A DNA stretch of 64,000 nt from Gymnodinialimonas sp. 57CJ19 (GCF_038396845.1 NZ_CP151587.1:2392001-2456000); one strand, 5' to 3'; counted from the first letter of the stretch, positions 10,410 to 19,176 are shown. A program made the numbers and translations. Notes: generated from the letters alone by a model not told the origin.

Positions 10410-10571
10410 GCCGGGTACCCCCTACATGCGGTGTCCGGGTGGCAGCCCGACCGCGTCATCTATGTTTTAGAGCAGTTTTTCCGGCTTGCGTAGGGGCGAT
10501 CTGGCCATCGGCGGCACAGCGCCCTAATGTCTGGCGCGAATGTCACGCTTTTCGCCCATTAGGAGCCCTTG
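10410..10571. promoter_or_regulatory. Divergent promoter region lptF / pepA
   Basis: These 162 bp separate the divergent lptF and pepA starts and must drive both units. The pepA side ends with an AGGAG ribosome-binding site about 7 bases before the ATG at 10572. I could not place -35/-10 boxes with confidence. Confidence 0.5.
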
Positions 10572-12038
10572 ATGACCGACCTCATCTCCATTGATTTTGC
10601 TGAAACCGACCTTGATGCCTTGGCCGATGCGCCCGGCAAGTTGGCGATTCTTGTCACGCCCGAGGGCAAGTTGGACCCTGCGGGCCGCCGGGTGAACCGA
10701 CTGACGAAACAGGCTGTGGCCCGTTTGGTGGACTCGGATCGTTGGGAAAAAGTGAAGGCGGGTGAAGGCTTTACCATGGGCTTCCCGGCTGGTTTGGCCG
10801 CAGAATCCCTGTTGGTCGTGAAGCTTGATCGCCGCCCATCCGTGGCCGAGGCGCGCAAGGCGGGGGCGTCGTTGGCGAAGTTCAAAGGCACTGACGCATT
10901 GGTGCTTTGTGCCGGTGCGTTCAATCGCACGGCGGACGTCGCCCTTGGCCTGGCGCTCCGCTCTTACGGATTTGACGACCACTTCACCAAAGACAAGCCT
11001 GAGGTTGCGGGCGCAATGATCTATTGCGCCAAGCCCGATGAGGTGAAGCCCGAGGCGGCAACCGCCATGGCCGTCGCAGAGGGCGTGTTCTTCACCCGTG
11101 ATCTGATCAACGAGCCCGCCAACGTCCTGACAACGCAGGAATTTGCAGACCGTCTGGCCGCGATGAAGGACGTCGGCCTGGAGGTTGAGGTGCTGGATGA
11201 GGCGGAACTGGCCGAATTGGGAATGCGTACGCTCTTGTCGGTGGGCGAAGGCTCGGAAAGCCCGTCGAAGGTCGTGGTGATGAAATGGAACGGCGGCGGC
11301 GACGAAAAGCCCCTCGCGCTGATCGGGAAGGGCGTTGTGTTCGATACCGGCGGGATCAGCCTAAAGCCGGCGGGCGGCATGGAAGACATGACCATGGACA
11401 TGGGCGGCGCGGGCGTTGTTTCCGGCGTCATGCGCACCTTGGCGCTGCGTAAGGCGAAGGCGAATGTCGTTGGCGTTGTCGGCTTGGTCGAGAACATGCC
11501 CGATGGTCGCGCCACACGCCCCGGCGATGTGATCCGCTCGATGAAGGGGGACACGGTTGAGGTTATCAACACCGACGCCGAGGGGCGTTTGGTTCTGTGC
11601 GACGTCATGTGGTACGCCCAAGAACGGTTTGAGCCGGTGGGGATGATTGATCTGGCGACGCTCACGGGCGCGATCATCATTGGGCTGGGGCATGAGAACG
11701 CGGGCGTCTTCTCCAACTCGGACGCGCTGTCGGGCGCTTTCCTGAAGGCCGCGGGGGCCGAGAATGAGGGCGCTTGGCGGATGCCCTTGGGGGATGCTTA
11801 CGACAAGATGCTGAAGTCGCGCGTGGCGGATATGGCGAATGTGGGCGGACGGGCCGCAGGCTCGATCACCGCGGCGCAGTTCTTGCAGCGGTTTGTGAAG
11901 GATGAAACGCCGTGGATTCACCTCGATATCGCGGGCGTGGCCAGCGTGAAATCCGAGACAGCCTTGGCCCCGAAGGGCGCGACGGGCTGGGGCGTGATGG
12001 CGCTCGATCGCTTGGTGCGCGATGGCTATGAAAGCTAA
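10572..12038 (+). CDS. pepA: Leucyl aminopeptidase (M17 family)
   Basis: PepA removes N-terminal residues from peptides in the cytoplasm using two metal ions, and in E. coli also binds DNA in cer/Xer recombination. The 488-aa protein has a divergent N-terminal domain and a conserved C-terminal catalytic domain. Metal ligands lie in LIGKGVVFDTGGISLKP and in the family signature NTDAEGRLVL. The ATG at 10572 was chosen over a TTG three bases earlier because of the AGGAG at about 7-base spacing. holC follows after about 30 bp, the usual order. Confidence 0.96.
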   Translation: MTDLISIDFAETDLDALADAPGKLAILVTPEGKLDPAGRRVNRLTKQAVARLVDSDRWEKVKAGEGFTMGFPAGLAAESLLVVKLDRRPSVAEARKAGASLAKFKGTDALVLCAGAFNRTADVALGLALRSYGFDDHFTKDKPEVAGAMIYCAKPDEVKPEAATAMAVAEGVFFTRDLINEPANVLTTQEFADRLAAMKDVGLEVEVLDEAELAELGMRTLLSVGEGSESPSKVVVMKWNGGGDEKPLALIGKGVVFDTGGISLKPAGGMEDMTMDMGGAGVVSGVMRTLALRKAKANVVGVVGLVENMPDGRATRPGDVIRSMKGDTVEVINTDAEGRLVLCDVMWYAQERFEPVGMIDLATLTGAIIIGLGHENAGVFSNSDALSGAFLKAAGAENEGAWRMPLGDAYDKMLKSRVADMANVGGRAAGSITAAQFLQRFVKDETPWIHLDIAGVASVKSETALAPKGATGWGVMALDRLVRDGYES

Positions 12039-12067
12039 CCCATTACATGAAGAACGGCGGCTAAGTT

Positions 12068-12532
12068 ATGGGTGAGGCGTATTTTTATCACCTCACCCAG
12101 TCGCCGTCCGACGTGGCGCTTCGGGTGCTTTTGGGGAAGTCGCTGCAAGCCGGTTGGCGGGTGGCGGTCCGAGGGCGCTCGGACGCGGTGTTGGACCGGT
12201 TGGACGAAGCGCTCTGGCTGCAACCGCCTGACAGCTTCCTGCCCCACGGCCGCGCTGGTGGCCCGCACGATGCGGTGCAGCCGGTGTTGCTGACCACGGG
12301 GGATGCGGGCAATGACCCGAGCTGCTTGGTATCGGTGGAAGGGGCGGCTGTCGCGCCCGAGGAAGTCACCCGGATGGACCGCGTGATGGTCTTGTTTGAC
12401 GGCCATGATGAGGGCGCGTTGCAGACCGCAAGAGAGCAGTGGAAAGCCCTGACCGCCGCGGGATGTGCGGCGAAATATTGGTCCGAGGCATCGGGACGAT
12501 GGGAAATGAAAGCCGAGAGTAAGCGGGATTAA
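12068..12532 (+). CDS. holC: DNA polymerase III chi subunit
   Basis: The chi subunit links the clamp loader to single-strand binding protein at the replication fork. The 154-aa protein begins GEAYFYHLTQSPSDVALRVL, and the region LWLQPPDSFLPHG matches the family. It follows pepA by about 30 bp on the same strand, as in most proteobacteria. Its stop overlaps by 4 bases the stop of the convergent retropepsin gene. Confidence 0.93.
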   Translation: MGEAYFYHLTQSPSDVALRVLLGKSLQAGWRVAVRGRSDAVLDRLDEALWLQPPDSFLPHGRAGGPHDAVQPVLLTTGDAGNDPSCLVSVEGAAVAPEEVTRMDRVMVLFDGHDEGALQTAREQWKALTAAGCAAKYWSEASGRWEMKAESKRD

Positions 12533-13107
12533 CGCTCTAGAATAAGCGTGCCGTTGGCTATTTCCAGCCGCGAGAAACGGTTGAGGTAGCTCATGCCCAA
12601 AAGGCTGCCCGACATCTCGCCGCCATTGACCACGGCGCGCACGTTTTCATCGACGATACCGCTGAGCGACAGGCTGGCGATGCGCGTGGGCGCGGTATTC
12701 ACCCTGCCGTTGGCGGTGTTGGCGCGGCCGGAAAAGATCAAATCGTCGATGGGCACCCCGGCGCGGGCCGCATCTGCTTCGCTGAGCACGATGGAGGTGG
12801 CCCCGGTGTCGACCACGAAGCGGGTCGGCACGCCATTGACCTCGAGCACGAGGTAGAAATGCCCGTCCGAGGCGCGCGGCACGGTAATTGCGCCAGTCTG
12901 CATGACCGATTGCCGCGGCGCGATGGAGCTGGAAATATCGCTCCAGAGGCCGACCGCGACGAGAGCGCCCAGAAAGATGAAGCCCCAAACGGCGAGGTAT
13001 TTCATCATCTGCCCCATCTTGCCCCGCTGCCCCCACAGGAAAAACCCGCCCACCGCACACAGAAGTGCGATCAGGTAGATAAGGCGAGGGATGTCTTGGC
13101 TGTCCAT
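12529..13107 (-). CDS. Membrane-anchored retropepsin-like aspartic protease (TIGR02281 type)
   Basis: The 192-aa protein has two N-terminal transmembrane helices (about residues 8-25 and 35-55) followed by a single retropepsin-like domain whose active site is VVDTGATSIVLS. One catalytic Asp per chain implies that it works as a homodimer; the fold would face the periplasm, by inference from topology. Such clan-AA proteases are common in alphaproteobacteria, but their substrates are poorly known. It lies 33 bp downstream of, or at least beside, marC on the same strand, and its 3' end overlaps holC tail-to-tail. Confidence 0.87.
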   Translation of the reverse strand: MDSQDIPRLIYLIALLCAVGGFFLWGQRGKMGQMMKYLAVWGFIFLGALVAVGLWSDISSSIAPRQSVMQTGAITVPRASDGHFYLVLEVNGVPTRFVVDTGATSIVLSEADAARAGVPIDDLIFSGRANTANGRVNTAPTRIASLSLSGIVDENVRAVVNGGEMSGSLLGMSYLNRFSRLEIANGTLILER

Positions 13108-13140
13108 GGGCGCTCCGATCTCGATAGATATAGGGACGGA

Positions 13141-13758
13141 TCAGAAAACTTGCAGGTCGCGGAAGCCATCAATGACGAATTGCACGGAAAGCGCGGCCAG
13201 AAGCATCCCCAAGAGCCGTGTCACCACGTTGATCCCCGTGGGCCCCAGAAGGCGCTCAAGCGGAGCCGCCAGAAGGAAGAGGATGAAGACGAAGACGATC
13301 ACCAGAGCCATCACCGCATGGATCGCGATCAGGTTGGCGGTGGTGTCGTTTTGCCCGGTCAGCAGGATCATCGTCGCGATGGAACCGGGGCCGGCAATCA
13401 GCGGGATGGCGAGGGGGAAGACGGAGGGGTCATCGCCCTCAGGCTCGGCGTCGGCGGTGCCTTGGCGGCGCTGGGTCCGACGCTCGAACAGCATATCGAG
13501 GGCGGTGAGGAATAGGAGAATGCCACCGGCCATGCGGAAGGCAGCCATGGAGATTCCGAGGAAGCCAAGAACGGCTTCGCCCGCAAGGCCAAAGAGGGTC
13601 AGGAGACCCGCCGCTACAAGGCAAGAGCGGATTCCGATGGAGCGGCGCTGGCGTTCGGTCATGCCCTGGGTCAGGGCCACGAACAGCGGCGCAAGGCCGA
13701 TGGGGTCGATGATGACGAAGAGCGTCACGAAGGCGGGGATGTAAAAGCTGAGATCCAT
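13141..13758 (-). CDS. MarC family integral membrane protein
   Basis: The 205-aa protein has six predicted transmembrane helices and matches the MarC/UPF0056 family (FVTLFVIIDPIGLAPLFVAL near the N terminus, PLAIPLIAGPGSIATMILL in the middle). Despite the old multiple-antibiotic-resistance name, its function is not established. The start at 13758 (MDLSFYIP) fits the family; the frame extends upstream into a repeat-bearing spacer that is not coding. A charged loop of about 20 residues after the third helix is the variable region. Confidence 0.9.
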   Translation of the reverse strand: MDLSFYIPAFVTLFVIIDPIGLAPLFVALTQGMTERQRRSIGIRSCLVAAGLLTLFGLAGEAVLGFLGISMAAFRMAGGILLFLTALDMLFERRTQRRQGTADAEPEGDDPSVFPLAIPLIAGPGSIATMILLTGQNDTTANLIAIHAVMALVIVFVFILFLLAAPLERLLGPTGINVVTRLLGMLLAALSVQFVIDGFRDLQVF

Positions 13759-13799
13759 GGCAGGTACTCTAAGTAAATTGTGCAGCGGAGCTGCATTAT

Positions 13800-13890
13800 T
13801 TTCAAAGGGGAAGGGGCGCTGCCCCTTCACGACTTTCCCGAAGGAAAAGCCGCTTACCCCGGAGGTGTATTTGCCAAGATGAAGGAGGCG
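13800..13890 (+). repeat. Dispersed intergenic repeat, copy 1
   Basis: The core TGTATTTGCCAAGATGAAG at about 13866-13884 is shared with copies near 34.78 kb and 45.65 kb. Here it is preceded by a GC-rich inverted element (GGGGCGCTGCCCC, 13814-13826) and CCCCGGAGG, and it ends one base before the stop codon of the ABC-F gene. It lies between the marC start and that stop. Confidence 0.75.
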
Positions 13891-13891
13891 C

Positions 13892-15733
13892 TTACGACTT
13901 GGCGGTATCGAGTTTGGCCTGCGCTTTTTCCCAGAGGTCTTCGGCGCGGGCCAGACCTTCCATCACCTCGGCGTATTTCTTCTGCCAGGTCGTGAGCTCA
14001 CCCACGCGGGCATCTTCGTAGAGGGCGGGGTCGGCCAGTTTCTTGGCGAGTTTTTCGCGCATTTCTTCGATCTTTTCGACGCGGGCTTCGGCCTTTTTGA
14101 CCTCGGCGCGGAGGTCTTTGATTTGATCGTGGGTAAGTTGTTTGGGTTTGGAGGGCTTTGCCGGTTTCGGGGCCTTGGGCTCGTTGCCCAGAAGCGACTG
14201 GCGGTAGGTTTCCAGATCGTGGGCGTAGGGGGCGACGTGGCCGTCCTTGACCAGCCAGAGGCGGTCGGCCACGAGGCTGAGCAGGTGCATGTCGTGCGAC
14301 ACCAGTACCACGGCACCGGTGTAGGCGGTCAGCGCCTCTACCAGCGCTTCACGGGATTCGATATCGAGGTGGTTTGTCGGCTCATCGAGGATCAGCAGGT
14401 GAGGGGCCTCCAGGGTGGCGAGCAGGAGCGAGAGGCGGGCCTTTTGGCCGCCGGAGAGCTTGGCCACCAGCGTTTCGGCCTGATCCGCGCCGAGGCCGAA
14501 GCCTGCAAGGCGCGCGCGGAGTTTCGGGGGCGCGTCGGCGGGGCGTTCGCGGCGCAGGTGATCGAGCGGGGTTTCATCGAGGTGGAGTTCGTCCACCTGA
14601 TGTTGCGCGAAGTAGCCGATGCGCAGTTTGGAGGACGACGTCACGCGGCCCTCCATCGTGGACAGCTTGCCGGCCAGAAGTTTCGAGAGGGTCGATTTGC
14701 CCTGACCGTTACGGCCCAGAAGGGCGATGCGGTCGTCCTGATCCAGCCGCAGGTTCAGGCGCTTGAGAACGGCGCGGTCGCCGTAGCCCACGGCGGCGTT
14801 GTCCATGGCGACGATGGGGGGCGAGAGTTCCTCGGGCTCGGGGAAGGTGAAGACGGTGCGCGCGGCATCCTCAGGCGCGCGGATCGTCTCCATCTTCTCC
14901 AGCATCTTCACGCGCGATTGCGCCTGTTTCGCCTTGGAGGCCTTGGCCTTGAACCGGTCCACGAAGCTTTGCAGGTGGGCGCGCTGGAGGTCTTGCTTCT
15001 TGGCGGCGGCAGCCTGTACGGCGCGACGTTCCGCGCGGGTCTTGGCGAAGGTGTCGTAGCCGCCGGTGTAATAGGTCAGCGTCTTGTCGGCGAGGTGCAG
15101 GATATGGCCCACGGCGCGGTTCAGCAGGCCGCGATCGTGGGAGATGATCAGCACGGTGTGGGGGTATTTGGCCAGGTAAGCCTCCAGCCAGAGCGCGCCT
15201 TCAAGGTCGAGGTAGTTGGTCGGTTCGTCCAGCAGCAGGATATCGGGCTGCGAGAACAGCACGCCTGCCAGTGCCACGCGCATCCGCCAGCCGCCGGAAT
15301 AGGCGGAGCAGGGGCGTTGCTGGTCTTCGTGGCTGAAGCCTAGGCCGCGCAGGATGGTGGCGGCCCGCGCCTCAGCGCCCCAAGCATCAATATCGGCGAG
15401 GCGGGCCTGCACCTCGGCAATCCGGGTGGGATCTTGGCTGGTGTCGGCCAGCAGTTCGGCGCGTTCGGTATCGGCCTCCAGCACGGTGTCGATCAAGGAG
15501 GTGTCAGAGGAGGGGACTTCCTGCGCCACACCGCCGATCTTGGTGCCGGCGGGCAGGGTGATGTCGCCGGTATCAAGGCCCAATTCGCCCCGGATGATGC
15601 GGAAAAGCGTGGTTTTGCCCGTGCCGTTGCGTCCCACGATACCGACCTTATGGCCCGCAGGAATGGTGACAGAGGCGCCCTCGAGCAGAGTGCGGCCGGC
15701 GACGGAATAACCGATATCAGACATGCGTAACAT
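13892..15733 (-). CDS. ABC-F family ATPase (YheS/Uup-like)
   Basis: ABC-F proteins are soluble, lack membrane domains and mostly act on ribosomes, where they clear stalls or confer drug tolerance. The 613-aa protein carries two nucleotide-binding domains. The first has Walker A GRNGTGKTT, signature YSGGWRMR and Walker B LLLDEPTNYLD. The second has Walker A GRNGQGKST, signature LSGGQKAR and Walker B LILDEPTNHLD. An arm/linker rich in Lys and Ala separates them, and a basic coiled-coil C-terminal domain runs from about residue 525 to the end. The overall layout is closest to YheS. The stop codon abuts repeat copy 1. Confidence 0.93.
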   Translation of the reverse strand: MLRMSDIGYSVAGRTLLEGASVTIPAGHKVGIVGRNGTGKTTLFRIIRGELGLDTGDITLPAGTKIGGVAQEVPSSDTSLIDTVLEADTERAELLADTSQDPTRIAEVQARLADIDAWGAEARAATILRGLGFSHEDQQRPCSAYSGGWRMRVALAGVLFSQPDILLLDEPTNYLDLEGALWLEAYLAKYPHTVLIISHDRGLLNRAVGHILHLADKTLTYYTGGYDTFAKTRAERRAVQAAAAKKQDLQRAHLQSFVDRFKAKASKAKQAQSRVKMLEKMETIRAPEDAARTVFTFPEPEELSPPIVAMDNAAVGYGDRAVLKRLNLRLDQDDRIALLGRNGQGKSTLSKLLAGKLSTMEGRVTSSSKLRIGYFAQHQVDELHLDETPLDHLRRERPADAPPKLRARLAGFGLGADQAETLVAKLSGGQKARLSLLLATLEAPHLLILDEPTNHLDIESREALVEALTAYTGAVVLVSHDMHLLSLVADRLWLVKDGHVAPYAHDLETYRQSLLGNEPKAPKPAKPSKPKQLTHDQIKDLRAEVKKAEARVEKIEEMREKLAKKLADPALYEDARVGELTTWQKKYAEVMEGLARAEDLWEKAQAKLDTAKS

Positions 15734-15904
15734 GGGGCGCGGCCTAACAGAGGTCTGGGGCCGCCGCTAGGGCCTGTCTTGCCTAACGGGAAGATCGCGG
15801 GGGCAGGGGCGTAAACCTTGCCGCACCAACAAGCCTTTCCAAATCCCCGCGCCCATGGTACCTGCGCCGCGAAATCTTAACCCAAGTCAAACCGGAGCAG
15901 CCCC

Positions 15905-16327
15905 ATGGCCATCCAGCGTACATTCTCGATCATCAAACCCGACGCCACCAAGCGCAACTTGACCGGCAAGATCGCCGCCAAGTTCGAAGAAGCTGGCCTG
16001 CGCATCGTCGCATCCAAGCGCATCCAGCTGACGCTGGCCCAAGCGCAGCAGTTCTACGGCGTGCATTCCGAGCGTCCCTTCTTCGGCGAACTTTGCGAAT
16101 TCATGATCTCTGAGCCGATCGTTGTTCAGGTCCTGGAAGGTGAAGACGCCATCGCGAAAAACCGCGAAGTCATGGGCGCTACGAACCCTGCCGATGCGGC
16201 CGAAGGTACGATCCGCAAGGAATTCGCCCTGTCCATCGGTGAGAACTCGGTTCACGGCTCTGACGCGCCTGAGACTGCTGCCGAAGAGATCGCGTTCTTC
16301 TTCTCCGGTCTTGAACTGGTTGGCTAA
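15905..16327 (+). CDS. ndk: Nucleoside diphosphate kinase
   Basis: Ndk equilibrates nucleoside di- and triphosphate pools through a phosphohistidine intermediate. The 140-aa length is exact for the family. The catalytic His is residue 117 in ENSVHGSDA, and the start [20 protein letters not shown] is canonical. A GGAGC ribosome-binding site precedes the ATG. It stands alone, divergent from the ABC-F gene, and ends at a strong terminator. Confidence 0.98.
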   Translation: MAIQRTFSIIKPDATKRNLTGKIAAKFEEAGLRIVASKRIQLTLAQAQQFYGVHSERPFFGELCEFMISEPIVVQVLEGEDAIAKNREVMGATNPADAAEGTIRKEFALSIGENSVHGSDAPETAAEEIAFFFSGLELVG

Positions 16328-16378
16328 GGCCAGCGGCTACGGCCAATGGCCGGCGCCGAAGTCTTAACGTCATTAACT

Positions 16379-16415
16379 AAGGGGCCGCACGCGTGATCGT
16401 GCGGCCCCTTTTTCG
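16379..16415 (+). terminator. Rho-independent terminator after ndk
   Basis: A perfect 10-bp stem GGGGCCGCAC/GTGCGGCCCC with an 8-base loop is followed by five T residues. It sits between convergent ndk and the RTX gene. Confidence 0.92.
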
Positions 16416-16443
16416 TGGGTGTTTTAGCAGCAGTCGCCGTGGA

Positions 16444-17709
16444 TTACGTCGGACGAACCGTCAAAGAGCCCGAGATGCTGACCGCCCCCGAAAGGCCCCG
16501 AAGAAGCGCCACAACTTCTGTGGCTCCGTCACCCGTGTGCAGGGTCAGTGCCTTGCCATCGCCATCGGCGGCGTCATCGACGGTAATATAGGGGTCGCCC
16601 AACGCGATCAGCTCGGCCGGCAGATCGGCGTAGATATTGACGGCATCCAGCGACAGGTCGAGGTCGAGCACTTCGACTGCTTCAAGGTCACCATTGGTGT
16701 AGACCTCGAATAGGTCAGCGCCGTTCCCACCGGTCAGCTCGTCCCCGTTATCGCCGCGGATAAGGTCATTCCCGTCACCGCCAAACAGGCTGCTGGCAAG
16801 GCCAGGGGCAGAGAACAAAGGCGCGGCCAAGGCATCCAGAAGGTCATTGCCCGCCCCGCCGTAAAGCGTGTTCTCGCCAAAGTGGTCGATCACCGTGTCG
16901 TTGCCCACGCCGCCGTCAAGGATATCGTTTCCAGCAGAGCCATCAAGGAAGTCGTCGCCGTTACCGCCCAAGACGGTATCGTCGCCCGCGTCGCCTACGA
17001 CGGTGTCATCGCCAGAGCCGCCCGAGACAAGATCGTTGCCGTCACCGCCCAGGATCGTGTCGTTGTCGAACTGTCCGCGAAGGTTGTCATCGCCCGCCCC
17101 GCCAGAGAGGAAGTCGTTGCCATCTTCCCCGGTCAGGGTGTCGTTATCTGCACCACCAAAAAGGCCGTCATTGCCGAAGCCGCCGGAAATTCGGTCGGCA
17201 CCGTCGCCGCCATAGATCTCGTCATCGCCGGCATCGCCGAACAGTCTATCCATGCCGCCTTCACCCAGAAGGGTGTCGTTCCACAGGCCGCCGCGCAGGA
17301 CGTCATCGCCATCGCCACCGCCGATCAGGTCGCGGCCACCTTCACCACGCACCGTGTCATTGCCCGTGCCGCCTTCAACACTGTCATTGCCGGGGCCCGC
17401 GTTGACGCGGTCATCATCCGCGCCTGCGTCAACCATGTCGTTGCCCGTGCCTGCGATAATGCTGTCTTCGCCCGCGCCGCCTTCCACGATATCGTCGCCG
17501 CCGTCGGCATCAATGGCGTCATCGCCATCAAGCCCGAAGATGAGCTCAGACAGGGCCGTGCCCGAGATGACGTCATTGCCGTTTGTGCCTTCAATTTCCG
17601 GCATGGGGCCGCCGACGGGCGTTTCCTCTGCGCCCGAGCTGTCGTCATCGCCGCCGCTCAGGGCAAACGCGAGGCCCAAAAGGGCCATGAGTGCAAAAAT
17701 ACCAACCAT
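16444..17709 (-). CDS. RTX-type calcium-binding repeat protein with N-terminal membrane anchor
   Basis: The 421-aa protein opens with a hydrophobic helix (MVGIFALMALLGLAFALSG) followed by an acidic linker and then, from about residue 40 to 330, a long array of hemolysin-type nonapeptides (GGxGxDxxx, e.g. LDGDDAIDADGGDD, LSGGAGDDNLRG). Such repeats fold into calcium-bound beta-rolls. No enzymatic domain is seen; the C-terminal 90 residues are non-repeat (AVNIYADLPAELIALGD). RTX proteins usually carry a C-terminal type-I secretion signal and no N-terminal anchor, so this layout suggests a protein tethered to the inner membrane with its beta-roll in the periplasm. No type-I secretion genes are nearby. 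The function is not recognised. Confidence 0.85.
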   Translation of the reverse strand: MVGIFALMALLGLAFALSGGDDDSSGAEETPVGGPMPEIEGTNGNDVISGTALSELIFGLDGDDAIDADGGDDIVEGGAGEDSIIAGTGNDMVDAGADDDRVNAGPGNDSVEGGTGNDTVRGEGGRDLIGGGDGDDVLRGGLWNDTLLGEGGMDRLFGDAGDDEIYGGDGADRISGGFGNDGLFGGADNDTLTGEDGNDFLSGGAGDDNLRGQFDNDTILGGDGNDLVSGGSGDDTVVGDAGDDTVLGGNGDDFLDGSAGNDILDGGVGNDTVIDHFGENTLYGGAGNDLLDALAAPLFSAPGLASSLFGGDGNDLIRGDNGDELTGGNGADLFEVYTNGDLEAVEVLDLDLSLDAVNIYADLPAELIALGDPYITVDDAADGDGKALTLHTGDGATEVVALLRGLSGAVSISGSLTVRPT

Positions 17710-17802
17710 AAAACATCCCTCATTTTGCCAATTGTGGCAAAACTTGGGCAGAGCATAAAGGTGAAAGATCAGAAACAGTCGGTTTCGTTTTAGAAGACAG
17801 GC

Positions 17803-18153
17803 CTAGCGCCGAAGCCCCGTGCCGATGGTGTTGAGCAGCTTTTCAAGGTCGGGGTTGTTGCCCGCCTTGGCCTCACCCGTCTTGAGGGCGTCGAACTGCA
17901 CCCGCAGGGCATCCTTCTCGGCACCCTTGCAATCGTTCCAAGGGCGGCCTTGCAGCGCCATGTGCAAAACGTAGTACATGATAAAGTGAGGCGCGGTGCC
18001 GGTTTTCAGAATCGCGCGGTAGGCCTCGTGGGCGCCCAGATCGCGCAGGGCGCGGGCGGTGTGGATTCCGGCGCGGGCCAGAACCTCGGCTTGGGCAGGG
18101 CCGATGTTGCGGATCACCGTCACGGGGGCGGTGTCATCCAAAGCGTCAGTCAT
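17803..18153 (-). CDS. TfoX/Sxy C-terminal-domain protein
   Basis: The 116-aa protein matches the C-terminal domain of TfoX/Sxy alone: a helix-hairpin-helix-like stretch VIRNIGPAQAEVLARAGIHTARALRDLG, then the region MYYVLHMALQGRPWNDCKG. Full TfoX regulates competence in gammaproteobacteria. The stand-alone C-terminal domain is common in alphaproteobacteria, where its role is unproven. GAGG lies six bases before the ATG at 18153; an ATG three bases earlier is possible. A short ORF with a strong ribosome-binding site lies 65 bp upstream on the same strand. Confidence 0.8.
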   Translation of the reverse strand: MTDALDDTAPVTVIRNIGPAQAEVLARAGIHTARALRDLGAHEAYRAILKTGTAPHFIMYYVLHMALQGRPWNDCKGAEKDALRVQFDALKTGEAKAGNNPDLEKLLNTIGTGLRR

Positions 18154-18217
18154 CATGATCCTCGGGTTGAGGACCGATTTATATCAGAGTTTCTTCCAGC
18201 GAAAAGACGTGTCGCGC

Positions 18218-18310
18218 CTAGATGCTGGCCCAATCCGAGAACCGAACCGGGGTAGGGAGCTCTTTCGCGGGGGATTGGCCTTTGGCGGGCTTTGGTTTGC
18301 GGGTCGGCAT
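18218..18310 (-). CDS. Candidate 30-aa small protein
   Basis: A 31-codon frame starts at ATG 18310 and is preceded by A-rich sequence and AGGAG (18318-18322) with 7-base spacing, one of the clearest ribosome-binding sites in the window. The product begins MPTRKPKPAKGQ, is Lys/Pro-rich and basic, and ends PVRFSDWASI. There is no membrane segment. The next gene on the strand is the TfoX C-terminal-domain gene 65 bp downstream. I do not recognise a family. The length alone could arise by chance; the ribosome-binding site and the biased composition are the support. Confidence 0.45.
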   Translation of the reverse strand: MPTRKPKPAKGQSPAKELPTPVRFSDWASI

Positions 18311-18735
18311 GGGACTGCTCCTTTTTTTTGCTGTTGACCTTTTTGATGCTGCTTTTGAAATCAGGCGATTACCGGAACAAAAGTATGGCGAGAATGTGGC
18401 GGCTATTTTGCCCCGAAAATCCGCCGTGCCGCGCCGAGATCAGGCTGAAATCGCCTACGCGCGAGCACGCATTTCCGTCGAAATATTTTCCGATTGTTAC
18501 AGGATTTTGGGCTCGGATCACGGCCCTGTGCGCTTGGTGCAGGCGGGAAGAAATGCTGTGCACTGGCGCACCAATATTTGGCAAAAATCGTAATTTCGTG
18601 TCTGGAAACACCCAGAAACGGGGTCCATATCTCTGTCATCGAAGCGACACACAACGGGTCACTTCCCTAAAACAACCTACCCAAATGGGCCGCAGAAATA
18701 ATGCGCCCCACAACGACAAGAAAAGGACTAACCCA
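18311..18735. other. Intergenic region with divergent leaders
   Basis: About 425 bp lie between the 30-aa ORF (minus) and the secreted protein gene (plus). Short frames here lack ribosome-binding sites or family resemblance. The interval should contain promoters for both directions; an AT-rich patch around 18570-18600 is a candidate, but no boxes are assigned. Confidence 0.4.
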
Positions 18736-19053
18736 ATGAAAAATATCGCACTTATCGCCGCTGTTGTTGCAACTGCTGCCGCGCCTGCTGTTGCGCAGTC
18801 CACCTCCACTGCCTTCGCAATTTCGCATTTCAACCAGTCCGCTGACCACGCTTCTGACGTCATCGACTACCGTGGCAACACAAACCTCACTCAAGTCTCC
18901 ACCACCGGCGCTTCGACCCTGGCCGAGACCTTTGAGATCCTCAACCGCTCCGCCGACACACCCAGCGACATGGCGGGTCTGAACGGTGCGACAATCGTTG
19001 GCGGCACACCTGCCTATGGCGCCGAAATCTTCGAGCGTCTCGACGCCGAATAA
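18736..19053 (+). CDS. Small secreted protein of unknown function
   Basis: The 105-aa product has a clear Sec signal peptide (MKNIALIAAVVATAAAPAVA, cleavage after AVAQ) and a mature part of about 84 residues rich in Ser, Thr, Ala and Asp. It has no cysteine and no recognisable domain. The mature chain contains two related stretches, FAISHFNQSADHASD and FEILNRSADTPSD, perhaps a degenerate internal repeat. AAAAGGAC precedes the ATG and a strong terminator follows the stop, so it is a well-formed monocistronic gene. A periplasmic location is inferred. Confidence 0.75.
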   Translation: MKNIALIAAVVATAAAPAVAQSTSTAFAISHFNQSADHASDVIDYRGNTNLTQVSTTGASTLAETFEILNRSADTPSDMAGLNGATIVGGTPAYGAEIFERLDAE

Positions 19054-19097
19054 GTCAAAGGTCATTCGACCCTTCTCTTTGGTCTCTCCCTAGACCA

Positions 19098-19123
19098 AGG
19101 GCGCCCCACTGGGGCGCCCTTTT
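19098..19123 (+). terminator. Rho-independent terminator after secreted-protein gene
   Basis: A perfect 10-bp stem AGGGCGCCCC/GGGGCGCCCT with a 3-base loop is followed by a T run, 45 bp after the stop codon. Confidence 0.9.
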
Positions 19124-19176
19124 CGATTCTGTCTGTTTTTTCTTGGCACACCGATGGCCCGTGTTACCCATTGGTC

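Noticed and set aside
16850..17600. Regularly spaced short repeats suggestive of a CRISPR array
   Set aside because: The 27-base periodicity is codon repetition of the RTX nonapeptides; there are no identical repeats with unrelated spacers.
16882..17793. Long plus-strand open frames (about 300 aa) opposite the RTX gene
   Set aside because: They are created by the repetitive Gly/Asp codons of the RTX array read on the other strand; no ribosome-binding site or family resemblance.
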